The position numbers were made by a program, and so were the translations under genes. Below, one piece after another: positions 1 to 11,099 of a DNA stretch of 64,000 bases (positions are counted from its first letter, which is position 1; every line of letters begins with the position of its first letter). The DNA is from Varanus komodoensis (lineage: Eukaryota > Chordata > Lepidosauria > Squamata > Varanidae). The DNA is taken from positions 2,772,408-2,836,407 of the forward strand of contig NW_025336259.1 of the NCBI RefSeq assembly GCF_004798865.1, in the 5' to 3' direction. A model generated the notes under the pieces. It saw only the letters and a list, made by a program, of their open reading frames with translations. It searched no databases and was not told the DNA's origin.

Positions 1-700
1 GAGCTGAAGCATCCCTCTTCTAGTCCAAGCTAATTCCAAAGTGATGAGCAACGGAGCCGGGCATGGGTTTACTCCGCACTAAGTCCCATGGGGCCGAACG
101 GCCCTTCCTTCCAAGAGAGCAAAGCAACCTGGAAGGAAATTTGAATTGGCTTTGCTTCCCATCTCGTTCATTGCCATTTTAAAACCAAAACCAAAGACGG
201 GGAGCATCAGCATTCTCTCCTCTGAGGCAGGAAGAAAGCTGCTGCAGGAAAACCCGTAAGGCTAACAGTCTCTAATAACGCCTCCAAATCTCCAGGAGGC
301 AGCGGGATAAGCAGATGAAAAGGGAACCCAATCCGCTCAGGCTCAGCTCTAGCATTTCCCTTTGCGATGCTCAAAGGTTCAATTCATGATGAATCAAAAA
401 CAAGAGGGCAGTTTAGGAGGAGGGTGGAGGAAAGGGAGGAGATGGCCTTCCTAGGATGAAGTCCAGGATTTCCAATGCTATGCATCACATGCGCGTGCAC
501 AAACAATTCTCATGAAATACCTGACAGAAAATGGGAGGGTCAAGGGGACATATGTGACGCATGTGAGCTCAGAAGCAGATCGCACCGAGCAGGATGGAAC
601 CAAGACCCAGGAAAGTATCGCACAGCTCTGCACCTATTTCTGGCATTTATCCCACAGGTAGAAGACCATGAAAAGGTACTTCATTGTTGGATTGAAATAC
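1..700. other. No gene seen
   Basis: Unique-looking sequence with only short open frames. I see no splice-flanked coding segment and no recognisable repeat in it. The right edge is the insertion point of a CR1 composite. Confidence 0.5.
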
Positions 701-703
701 TTT

Positions 704-1501
704 GCAACTGGAGTACTGTGTTCATTTCTGGGCCCCTCGTTACAGGAAGGATATAGCCAGGTTGGAGTCAGTGCAGCGAAGGGTCACAAGGATGGTGGCC
801 GAATTGCAGGGGATGCCGTATGAGGCGAGACTGAGGGAACTGGGCCTCTTCAGCCTGGAGGAGACTCAGAGGGGATCTGTTGGTGACATACAGGTGTGTG
901 AGGGGATGTCACACGGAGGTGGGTAGAGACCTGTTCTCCCCTGCAGAGGAAGGCAGGACGCGCTCCAACGGAGCAAAGCTCAGGGAGCCAAGTTCCATTT
1001 GGATGCCAGGAAGCACTTCCTGACAGTCAGGACCCCGAGGGTGTGGAATGGGCTTCCACAGGAAGTGGTTGACGCCCCATCGGTGCGGGTGTTCAAGGAC
1101 AGGCTAGACATGCACCTGGTGGGCATGTTGTGAGCAGAGCCGGCTGGAGCCAGGGGTCAGGCTAGATGGCCCGGGAGGCCCCTTCTGACTCGCTCTGTTT
1201 CTCTGTTTCCCTTTCCTCCTTTCTGTCTTCCTGTACCCTTAGCAACAACTCCCAGAGGGTTCAGCAAGTGACCTTTCTCTCTGTAGCACTTTTCTCCTGA
1301 CCAGGAAAATGGCACCTTTAAAGTCCACCTGAGGATGTGGAATAGGCTTCCACGGGGGGGTTGTTGAGGCCCCATTGGTGCAGGTGTTCAAGGATAGGCT
1401 GGACATGCACCTGGTGGGCACGTCATGAGCGGAGCCGGCTGGAGCCGGGGGTCAGACTAGATGGCCCGGGAGACCCCTTCTGACTTGCTCTGTTTCTATG
1501 T
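704..1501 (+). repeat. CR1 LINE composite: CR1 3' end, 117-bp spacer, second CR1 3' end
   Basis: The first part (about 704-1210) encodes the CR1 reverse-transcriptase C-terminus (…[21 protein letters not shown], then [13 protein letters not shown]) and the CR1 3' UTR ending in CTGTTTCTCTGTTTCC. A non-CR1 spacer follows (about 1211-1327), and then a second, shorter CR1 3' end (about 1328-1501). The same three-part arrangement, joined at the same base, recurs on the minus strand at 16,444-16,864. The hexamer TACTTT sits directly outside both ends (698-703 and 1502-1507), which may be a target-site duplication and would mean the composite inserted as one unit. Confidence 0.85.
1211..1327 (+). 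repeat. Spacer transported with CR1 (candidate 3' transduction)
   Basis: About 117 bp of non-CR1 sequence between two CR1 3' ends. Nearly identical sequence lies at 16,613-16,735 and 19,876-20,002, each time directly after the 3' end of a CR1 copy. I do not recognise it as any known repeat family. It could be captured genomic flank or a fragment of another repeat. Confidence 0.75.
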
Positions 1502-1948
1502 TACTTTCATTATTATTGAAAAAGATTATTACTGAAATGCCAGATTTCCAAGTGATTTTCAAAATCTGTTTTAGATTTTCTACCTAGATACATCCCATGC
1601 AACGGAGTTGCTGGCCCGTTTTCTGGCTGGTGCATGTGGGGCTTTGTAGAGGTTTTTCCTGGCTAAACCTATGTAGGATTGTGCCCCTTGTAACTGGAAT
1701 GGGACACGGGTTAGAGCTAAATACCCTGGTAGATCTCTGGGTGATTTGTAGTAGATCTGGAAAGTTTTCTGTCAGCTAATTATTTAACCAAAGTAGCAAG
1801 AATATGAAGACATTTTGGAGTCGGCAGAAGTGGATTCTTGTTGGAGAAGGACTATGAACTCTATTGGGTTCTGGCATTAAAAACAAATTTCTTATGTCTA
1901 ACTGCAAGTTTTTTATACTGGGCTCCAGATACTAGATTCCTAAATTCA

Positions 1949-2003
1949 AGGAAGGAAGGAAGGAAGGAAGGAAGGAAGGAAGGAAGGAAGGAAGGAAGGA
2001 AGG
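1949..2003 (+). repeat. (AAGG)n microsatellite
   Basis: About 13 nearly perfect tandem AAGG units in purine-only sequence. It makes a spurious open frame of repeated EGRK residues. Confidence 0.97.
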
Positions 2004-2384
2004 ACAGGGTTCCCATAGAGCTCTAAAAACTGCTCTGAGAAGTTGTTTTGATTTGGGCAAAGATGTTCTGGGGTAAAATCCAGGCTGAGCTGCCAGCCTT
2101 CCTTAAACTGCTACTTTTTAGGCTTGATCAGCCTATGCAGCAGAGTGAAATGACAGAATGGAACCCGCCATTCCCAGCTGTACGTAGAAGATGCCATTTC
2201 TTTAAAATGTTCCTCAGCTGAGCAGATAAATCCTTCCAGTGAGTAGAAAGCTAGTGCATGGGGGGGCAAGGCTGGGCTACAGCCTGATCTGCTACCTTTC
2301 TAATTGCAGGGAGGAATTGTTGGGGATTTTTTATTTAGAGCATGCAAATAAATTTAGGGCACCCCCTTTCACCTGCAGTCTGGC

Positions 2385-2560
2385 ATGGTGATTGCTGAGT
2401 CGGGGCCCAGAAGAATTGGGTACCGGTTGTCGCTGGGCCAGTCATTGCTTTGCTTAGCCTCACCTACCTCGCAGGGTTGTTGGGAGGATAAAACAGGGAG
2501 GACGGGGAGGATTATCTTCTGGTCCTGAGTTCCTTGCAAGAAAAAAGAGGTGATATCAAT
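2385..2560 (+). repeat. MIR-like tRNA-derived SINE, 3' part
   Basis: Contains the core recognised in the other copies here (GGGCCAGTCATTGC, then CTACCTCGCAGGGTTGTT and a GAGGATTAT block), but lacks the tRNA head. A fuller copy lies at 26,935-27,150. Confidence 0.7.
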
Positions 2561-2984
2561 ATAATAATTAAAGAAAGCTCCCAGTGCATTGCACTGGTCT
2601 GGTGGGAATGGAATCCTGGTCTAACCTGCTTCAGCACAGCCTTTGAAAATAAAAAGGCATGAGTCCATGTATGTTGTTCTCTATGTACCAGATCAGACAC
2701 GAATTTGATAAATAAACCACGATCTGCGAAGATGAGTCATACAGTGTAAGTGAAAAGAAACCCTATTTGCACCAGGACAGAAAGCAATCTAGATATCACT
2801 CACCATTGAGTCAGAACTTTAAAAATAGTCAGAGTGGCCAGTATTAAAAGCAGCCATATGGCAAACATATAAGAACTCTCAGCTTGCAGGCTCTTCCTTA
2901 TCCTTTTTATTTCTGACATCTTTGTAAATACTTTACAGAAGCAAATCCGGAGCTTTTTGCCGTTTCCCCATGGCTCTTCTTGAA

Positions 2985-3190
2985 TTTTAAAGAGTTGAAT
3001 AGTCCCTGGGAGATCATCCAATCCAACCCCCTTCTCACTGCAGGAATCCTGCAACTCCAGGATCCCTGACTGAGGAATCCAGCCTCTTTAGTCTCTCCAA
3101 AGAAGCACAGCCAGCCACTTCCCAAGGTGGTCTTGTTCCATTGTCAGACCGCTCTTGCCAGGAGGAAGTTTTTCCTGATGCAGCACTGTT
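2985..3190 (-). repeat. CR1-type LINE 3' fragment
   Basis: Read on the minus strand it contains the CR1 hallmarks CATCAGGAAAAACTTCCTCC and GGGTTGGATTGGATGATCTC. It is old and diverged, and truncated at both sides. Confidence 0.75.
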
Positions 3191-3199
3191 TCTTTGGGT

Positions 3200-4850
3200 T
3201 GCGAAAGTGTGGCCATCTTGGGCACCGAATTCTGGGGGCACCGAAGCAACCCCCCACGTGCAGTAGCAATGCTTCAGCCCATCCCTCATGCCGGCCCCCA
3301 AACCAACCTTGCCCCTCAGAGAGCTCACAAACTCATTCAGAGGATTCCGCCACAGCAAGAGGGAGGCTGGGCAGCCTGCCAAGGAATGGGCCAAGCCCAA
3401 ACGCTTTGAGCGGTTCTTCCCTAACGCAAGGGGGCTATAAAGACTGCCTGCAATGCCCATGGCAGGGGAGATCTCCAAAGCTACATTCGGGCCCTCAGGC
3501 GCTGGCCCCCAAGAGAACGTGGCCCAAGAGCTTCTCCTAAATGGAATTTGGTCCTCGGGCTGAAAAGAAGTTCAGACGTTCCCCCCAGCCTAGCCTGCAG
3601 GCCGCCGAGTTCCTTCCAAACAGTGCCAGACCAGCTTAGCCTCAGGTCCAATCCTGCAAAGCACATCTTGCGCTCTTAACCCAGGGATGCACACACAGAA
3701 GCAATCAGCGCAGGTTTAGTTCTGCATCGACGGTTCAGTGACTCCAAGCATGACCCTCCCACTTTGCAAATTCGGGCTCATGGCGCTGGACGGACCACAG
3801 GCTCTCTGGCTGGAGAAAGGAGGAGACCACCCAAGACGGAAGCCAGCCATCCAGCCCACCCACCTCTGTCTTAGGGGAGCGATCCCTCAGCGCTGGATCC
3901 GAACTCGCTTGCTTCCTGGCAGCCTCCTCCAGGCAGAGCTGCCAATTCTAATCTAATAAAGTGATGGCACGGACAAAACCGGAGAGCTGGATTTGTACAA
4001 AATTAATACCAGGGAGGGCGAGCAGCCCTTTCATTCAATGCTCCCTTATCAACCGAATTGCTAACATAGCAATTTTAAGGCAAATTTTTGCGGTCCTTTA
4101 TAATGGAAAAGAAGACAAGATTCCATTTTTGCTCTCTTTCCCCGTCTTACGTCGTCTGGTTTTGCTTTGTTTTTTTTAATCAACGATGCTATATTGGTAG
4201 GACAGAGCAGACTTGGGGAAGCCTCAAGAGTTGCGGTTTTGCAGATGCTGCCAACCTAAACCCACTTGGCGCCAGCAGTACATTATGGGGAACCTCTCAA
4301 ACAGCAGGAAATTCGAACAGCGACCAAGAGTTAAATCTGCTCTGTGGTGTGGAAAGGAAATGAGTGTTTCCACCACCAAAAATCAGTCCTGTTGTATCAC
4401 TTTCCAGGTCACAATATGAGAAATGATTCCCTTCTGTGTTCACACCTTCCAAGTGCCAAAGCCAAAAAGAAGATAGGAATTAGAAAAGGAGATTGCCTCC
4501 ATCAGTTTTAGACAAATTTCAAAGCCCAAAGGTTGCCCCCTTGCAAAACCCCGCTACTGCGGTATTCCCTAAATGTCTGAGCTTCGAGGCACACTTTTTC
4601 CTGAATTAAAATTGGATCCACGCTCCGCCCAAGGTTTGCTTTTAGAAGGGAAACAAGAACAGGGCCCTTTGACAGAAGTCTGGGGTGTGCCCAAACGGGG
4701 TATTGTGTATTTCATTGGTGACCCCATTGCAAAAGGGATCTTGAAGCGCTGGAAGGAGACGGAGCATCTCTTCCCTCCCCTGGAAGGGTCCTGCACAGGA
4801 CTTTGTGCCAAGCAAAGGGACCATCCTAGATCCATGCTAGGCAGGGGGAA
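3200..4850. other. No gene seen
   Basis: Unassigned sequence with open frames up to 147 codons on either strand. None shows a conserved domain, consistent codon pattern or splice context that I can recognise. Confidence 0.4.
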
Positions 4851-4859
4851 AAATGCCCC

Positions 4860-5045
4860 GCAACTTCCAGCTGGCTGGGGATGCTGTGAGCTGCAGGACT
4901 TTTTTCCGCCTAAACATGCATAGGGTAAGGGAAGCCATTATTATCAGGGTGGGCAACTTCTGGTGGACACAGGGGCTGCACGGCTAGCTGGGGGTGCTGT
5001 GAGTTGTGGTCCAACACTTCCTGGGAGGCCCAGGTTGGGGAAGGC
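4860..5045 (-). repeat. Interspersed repeat with GGACYACAACTCCC-type motif
   Basis: Contains the diverged reverse of a common reptile repeat (GTTGTGGTCCAACACTTCCT followed by GGGAGGCCCAGGTTGGGGAA). A second fragment in the opposite orientation lies at 8,905-8,990. The family name is not known to me. Confidence 0.5.
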
Positions 5046-5521
5046 TAGGCCAAGGGCACTGGCTGTTACAAGAAACAGGAACACTCATCCCAAAGAGCAT
5101 TCAGCCAAGCACCGTACAAAGCTCCTTTTCTGCAACCAGCAGCCTTGGGGCCGCCCTATGCTTTGGCAATCACCTTTGCAAAGGGGCTGCAACAGATGGG
5201 CGCTAGTGAGAGAGAAAGGCAGGCCACCGGCAAAGAAAGCGGCAAATTATCGGTGCTTCTAGTAGACGTCTCTCTTACCTCACTGGCCCTTGCTTCTAGG
5301 AAGACTGGGGCAGCAGGCCGAGGGGAAAGCTTTCGCGACATGCTTTAGCCTCTGTTTACTTGTCCTACTGCTCTTTGCGTTTCTTCTCCCCTCCATCCTT
5401 GAGACACAATAGCCCTTTTCAAGGTACTTCAGGGTAAAGAGTAGAGAGGGCTCATCCCCAAAGCTACACCCATCCTTTGCGGGGAACCCAACCCACAGGG
5501 CTCCTGATCACATGCAGAGAG

Positions 5522-5720
5522 CCGTAAGAACGTAAGAAAAGCCCTGCCAAATCAGACCAAGGTAGGTCCATCCAGTCCAGCACTCCCCACACAAGGTGGC
5601 AAACCAGCTGCCCACAGGATCCCTCCAGCAGGATGGGTACAAGACCCCACCTGCCCAAGCCCCCCAGCAACTCGCGCATGCCGGCATGGCCCCTCCAGGC
5701 AAGGAGGAAGCTCATGTTAG
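5522..5720 (-). repeat. CR1/L3-like LINE 3' end
   Basis: Starts with the reverse complement of the family's terminal block (AAGAACGTAAGAAAAGCCCT, then CAGACCAAGGTAGGTCCAT and a CCAGTCCAGCA block). The same end is seen in forward orientation at 13,185-13,640. Confidence 0.8.
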
Positions 5721-5984
5721 CACAAATTAACACACCAAAATGCAAGCACGGGGGAAAAACAGAGCGCTCAGGACATGCGCCTTGGTTTTTCCGTGCTCCT
5801 GTTCTGCCTCCCCTTCCTTACCTTTTATCTTACTGCGATCCAGAACATGCTTGGAGACGCAGGGCTTTTCTCTGTCTGAACACGCGTGGGGTTGCACCCT
5901 AAATCTGCTGGGCTCAACACCTGACCTCAGGAACAAGGACACACCAAGCTGCTTTAACCACGCCAGACCCTCGGTGCATCTACC

Positions 5985-6118
5985 CCAGTGCTGCCAGCAC
6001 TGACTGGCAGCCGCTCCCCAGGGTTTCAGGCCCAATTTTTTCAAGCTGCACTCAGAGGAGTCAGAGATCGAACTTCTACCTGCAAAGCAGGTGTCCCACC
6101 GCTAAGCTACGCCCCTTC
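5985..6118 (-). repeat. tRNA-derived SINE
   Basis: On the minus strand it has a tRNA-like head (TAGCTTAGCGGTGGGACACC, CTTTGCAGGTAGAAGTTCGA) followed by the family body ending in GCTGCCAGTCAGTGC. Other copies lie at 7,875, 21,325 and 54,258. It is not a tRNA gene, because the acceptor stem and anticodon arm are not preserved. Confidence 0.75.
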
Positions 6119-6119
6119 G

Positions 6120-7870
6120 CCATTGGGCATCTGTGAAAATAAAAACTGCCCATCTGCCATCCGTAAGCTCTTGTTCTAAAACCAGGAAGCTGGGAACTTA
6201 GTTCTCTCCGAGGTGGTGAACCGGCACTACTTTGGGACTGCAACGGCGGACTGATGCGACTGGATACCTCTGTGCATAAATGCGTTCCCTAGAATTAAAA
6301 CAGCTAGCATGCCAAGGGCAAGGAGTCTCTCCTGACCTTTTCCCCGGCATGCTAAGTTTCTGTCGGAAGGGACAACACAGGTTTGGCACCTCCGTAAGAA
6401 CCGGGGCATTGATGCTCCGCTCCAAAACTTGCTAACAGACCTGTGGCCAGAATCTTTGTTGCAGCAAATGCCCACAAAGCAGCGGACTGGCAGAAGCCCC
6501 TGGTCAGCCTGCACAGGAAGCATCCAAGCCAAGTCTTGTGTATATCAGGACTTTTCTTAAGTATGTACTCCAGGCCTGGTCATGCGGCAAGGCGAGGCAA
6601 GTTACACATTAACCATGTTCTACGCTGTTTCTCTGGGCAATCATTGCACCTCTGAGGTTCCCCATTGGTGCGCCACTGCCCTAAAGATTATGCGACATGT
6701 TTGAGAAAGCAGGCACTGAAAGAAACTTGGGTTTAAGATTTTCCACATCCCCAGCAAGCGTGTTCTGCGTAGGACGTGTGTCGCATTTTCAGGTATCAGG
6801 AGTCAAAATCGGAAACCTGGTTTCTGAAAATGTGTAGATCAGTGTTAGCTAGTTGGGGGGGGGGCAGGGGCAGGAGCGAGGGAAGGACAGAGAGAATAAA
6901 AAGCTGAAGAGGGTTTGGTTTGCTTCTTGAAAGTCTTCTGAAATCACACATGGTTTTGGTTAAGACACACCATACAGGCAGACTGGATTTTTGTATCCAA
7001 CTAGATCAAAGGCCAGCTTTGCACTGGATCTTGATGGGCCTTCAAAACAGGGGGCTATTTCACCCCATACGCTCTGCCAGCGATAACTCAATTTGCCAGA
7101 AGGAAAAGATGAGAGTAAGAGTTACCCTGCCCCAAACTACTGGTCATTCCCAAACTAGATCTGACCACAGGGTGTGTGTCACTATTGCAAAGTGGCCACA
7201 AATAGAGGGACCTAGCTGGAAAATGTTCAGGTACAAACACCTAGTCGGAGGAGGTAGGGATTGCTTTAGCTTTCCTTTGATGCCAGTTTTCCAGGTGGAA
7301 CTCATGCAATTGCTCGGCGATCTATTCAGCCCAAACGAGATCAAGTTTCTTTTCACAGTGAAAAAGTGAGATTTTGAGCTGGCCACTGGTTAGGATGAAT
7401 TTTAAAAGAATATTGGACGAACAGATGTGGAGGCGACGGCATCACACATACAGCTAACTCATGGTGTGGGTAAATTCTGGGTTGTCATGATGTCTGAACG
7501 CGGCCACACTAATAAACCATGATTTGTTAGCCGCAAATGATCTGAAGAGAAACTTGTGGAGCCTTTTTGAGCATCAGGCTGCAACTCCTGGGTTGCTGAA
7601 TTCAGGAAGACTGCTTCCCTCAACACTCAGTATTTTTGCTTGCAGTCTGCAAACCCAGAAACTACATCTGGCTTATGGATTAAATAGCCCGGCATTAACA
7701 CAACCACAAACTGTGAGCTTCTCAGAAAGTGGACCGTTGCAGCCACTTTTGGAAGTAGGAATCTTGACTTCTGGCCTGACCCTGCGTGGCTCTTCTTTAT
7801 GAAGCTACGCTTTAGCAGTGGCTGTGAGTAGCATCACTCCAGCTTCTCCATTTCTCCCAGAGAGCCAGGA
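6120..7870. other. No gene seen
   Basis: Unassigned sequence. It holds one 9-base G run near 6,856 and the weak inverted motifs of a possible old DNA element near 7,430-7,520. No coding segment is supported. Confidence 0.4.
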
Positions 7871-7874
7871 AAGA

Positions 7875-7945
7875 TCTTCTTAACCGGAACTGCTGGGACT
7901 TAAGCTAGGACTTTCTGCCTGCAAAGGAAGGGCTCAAATCCTGAC
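7875..7945 (-). repeat. tRNA-derived SINE fragment
   Basis: A short piece of the same SINE as at 5,985, recognisable from GGAACTGCTGGGACTTAAGC and CTTTCTGCCTGCAAAGGAAG, the reverse of the tRNA head. Confidence 0.55.
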
Positions 7946-7999
7946 CATGCTCTGCCAAACCAAGAAGCTGCTTATGAAAAAGCCTGAACACCGATTCCG

Positions 8000-8900
8000 A
8001 AGGGCCGAGTGTGGACTCTTGTTCCTTTTCTTAATCGAACTACTCCCCACAAAACTTGGTCAAACTTTGCCAAGACACCTGCAACAGCTGGTGGCAAACA
8101 GGTTCCGGAAGGCGGCAGCACCGTTTGATGGGAGCAAAGAACACATCCACTTTGTACAGAGGGGCTATAAACAAGGCTGTCAGTAGAAAAGTGTCCCGGA
8201 GTGGCTTTCATTTTGAAAACAAATTTATCTTCATCAGGGAAACAGACTACCTGGGGCCCTCCCTTCATGGATGACAACTCCCAAGCATCCACACCTGTGT
8301 GGCAAACGGATAGAGATTTGAGGAGGAATATTTCAAAAGGCTCAGAAAGCCTTCCTCTGCCTAATAGCCATGCTGGGTGGGAATGAGAGGAGTTGCAGGC
8401 TGGTACACCTGGAGTGCAGCTTATCCAGATGGTACACCTGGTGTGTAGCTTATCCAGAAAGGTTGTTCTGCCTAAAGACAGCCACTGCCTAAAAGAGCAC
8501 AACCTCTATCAATGCCTTATTCCCAATCCTTTCCCAAAGGATCAGTGTGGAACCCAACCCAAGGCACGAACCATCCCAAACCATCCACCCTTCCCAAGAA
8601 TAATACACCACATACGGAAGATCAAACGCCAGAGAGATCTTTGTGTTACTTGGTTCCGCAGAGAATTCAGCCCTATCCTGAAAGTCTCCACTAAGCACAG
8701 AAAGCCAGAGCTCCTGGATTTGGTTTTGTTCCTTAAACCATGCCCAGGGAGGACCCAGCCCTCTGCCCCTCCCAGGTGCTGTTTATCAGTGGGTAAACCA
8801 CCCCGTGCAGGCGTATTTCCTGCTTTCTCTGCAAGGCCCTTGGGGAGGCCTGGAAAACCTCTTAAGCCCGTCAGAACTCTTCTCTTGTCTGCCAAACCTG
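8000..8900. other. No gene seen
   Basis: Overlapping open frames up to 176 codons occur on both strands, but they show no domain and conflict with one another. I treat them as chance frames. Confidence 0.4.
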
Positions 8901-8904
8901 GCCT

Positions 8905-8990
8905 GCTCTAACTAGCAGGAGCTCTCAGGGCTGGGGAACCTGCAGCAGCCCACAAGTTGCTGGACTACAGATCCCATCATCCCTGGCCAA
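8905..8990 (+). repeat. Interspersed repeat with GGACTACAGATCCCATCAT motif
   Basis: Contains CTGGGGAACCTGCAGCAGCC followed by TTGCTGGACTACAGATCCCA and a CATCATCCCTGGCCAATG block, the forward form of the fragment at 4,860-5,045. Confidence 0.55.
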
Positions 8991-8999
8991 TGTGAACTG

Positions 9000-10300
9000 G
9001 AGTCCTTCATCATGTGGGTGGGGGCCTCGGGAAGAGCCGTGTTCCCTTCAACCGCTCCCTCTCCCTTCTACCTGGAGGCACCGGAGGAAGGGACGCCCCA
9101 CATGCTGCCAAGCCATGCAGGCTGCCTGGCACAGACATGGGTGGGCAGGGGCCCCGCGGCCCCGCGTGGCCCTCAGACAAATTCCTAGAGCCTTCTGCAT
9201 GCGTTCTGCTCAGACCTCGGGCAGGATCAATCTGTCCCTCTTCTGGCAGTCCGCCAAGCGGTCAAGAAGAGGGAGAAATAGGGTGACCCACACACTTCTG
9301 GCCCCCGTTTAACTGGCTCTGGTCCCACACCCTGCTTGGCAGCCCTCAACAGGTTCTCCATGAGGGAATGCATGCCACCCCAACAGGAAAGAGGTCGCCC
9401 GCATGCCCCATGCCCCTTTTCTCTCCGACTCTCCACTATCCCCCAAAGGACACCCCTCCATTCACACAGGCCATGTACACGCAAGCTCGGTACACTTAAT
9501 CAGTTCTGCTTCATGCACAGCCGTACAAAGAAACACCGGTGGGCACGGATTTCGAATGTGCAAGGAACTTCCCTCTGCTGCAAAGCTGGACATTCGGATG
9601 ATGATAACATTCTCTGTGTGGTCTTGCATGCAGCAGAGTCCTCACTGTGTACTAGAGACATGAGATGCATTGACTACAACCCTGCTCACCCCTAGCCAGC
9701 AGGGTCATATCCAGAGGATGCCGGCTTGGTGTAGGAAAATGTAGGAACAATGCCATCTTTAAAAAATACCAATTATTTTGCAAGCAACTGAGTGGTCACA
9801 GTATAATAAACTGCAAAGTTCTGCATTAAATGGTTCTGCACACAGACGCTAGGAAATACCCCCAGGGTACTGGAAAAGCTCAGGGAACTTGACGACATAA
9901 ATGCTTTTCTACCTTATCTGGGTGCAATTTTCAAAATGCTACGCTAGAACAGGCACAATATTTGGAGCTGCTGCACCTGTTGGAAAAGGCTGATTTCCTT
10001 TCCTTTCACTCTGATCTGTAGAACAAGAAGCAAAATTTTCACTGTCCATCTTGCAAACATCTCACACTGACGCCTCAGCACAAAAAACACACACGAGAGA
10101 CACATGGATTCTGGACCTCCGCAGCCACACTCCAGAAATGCACACACCACACTGTATGCACCTTTACAGAGCTAAGAAGGTCTAGATTCAAGCACACTTG
10201 CCAGGGAGTAAGCCTTGAGGACTGGCCAAACGCTGCGCCCACAACTCACCGGAAGGAAGCACCAGGCTTTGGAGTTAAGTCCCCGGAGGGTGGCAGAGGA
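9000..10300. other. No gene seen
   Basis: Unassigned sequence; the left half (9.0-9.5 kb) is GC-richer than its surroundings. Open frames of 70-120 codons overlap on both strands without a recognisable domain. Confidence 0.4.
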
Positions 10301-10430
10301 GGAGCAACTTCAATAACCTGAGATACACCCTGTCTCCATCCTCTCGACTGCTCTGAAAGTGGTGGGTAAAAGCAGGAAGTCCAAGCTGAATTGCTTCACT
10401 CCTTGCCCAGCAGAGATGCCCCCCCTGCCC

Positions 10431-11024
10431 TCAGCTGGGGGGGGAGGGGAGGGGGAGGGGGGAGGGGAGGGAGTCAGGTGAACCACTGGCCATGGCTTTG
10501 TTGGCCAGTCCATTGGAGGTGATTGTTCCATGAAGGAGCCCTGCTGAGAATATGGGAGGGTGGGGGGGGGTGCGGATTAGCAAAAGATTAGCAAAAGAGA
10601 CCGGGAGGATTGCTCCTCTCCCTTTCTCGCTCTCTTCTATGGAGACGCAGAGGTCTTTATTTGGAAGCAACAACCCATGGGATTGTGGCAGTGAGTGGGG
10701 AGGCCCGGGAGGGCTGGAGCCCTGACTCCTTCGTTTGGAGCCTCAAATTGCTGGGGGGGGGGGGTGTCTGCCCCACCACCCTGCTATCCATGGGCACTTG
10801 CTGAAATCAGGGCATGGGGCCTGGAAGAACTCTGTTGCCTTTGGCCCCAGGATGAGTTCCTTTTGACCCAGGTGTGCTTCCCTCCTGCTGCCCCCCCCCC
10901 CGTTAAATCTTGTTGCCTTGATCTTTCTTCTGAAATTAAATGCCCTCCTCTCCCTGTACATCCCTGTTTAGAAACTGGAGGAAACAGGGTCCCTTAAAGA
11001 CACATACACGGGGGGGGGGGGGGC
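10431..11024. other. Cluster of long G and C runs (G-quadruplex-prone)
   Basis: At least five homopolymer or near-homopolymer blocks occur in 600 bp: G/GA tracts at about 10,437-10,471, a G run at about 10,561-10,570, a G run at about 10,752-10,763, a C run at about 10,891-10,902 and a G run at about 11,011-11,023. They lead directly into the CpG island. Several satisfy the four-G-tract rule for quadruplex formation. Confidence 0.8.
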
Positions 11025-11099
11025 GCTACAGGGTATATGTAAATTAGCGCGTGCAAATGTGTTGCTTTGATGTTTTGTTTTTGCCCTGCAGGCCCGACC

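Noticed and set aside
1949-2003. Regularly spaced repeats considered as a CRISPR-like array
   Set aside because: It is a simple (AAGG)n microsatellite without spacers, and the genome is vertebrate.
5985-6118. tRNA-like sequence considered as a tRNA gene
   Set aside because: The same head recurs with a fixed SINE body at other sites; the cloverleaf is not intact.
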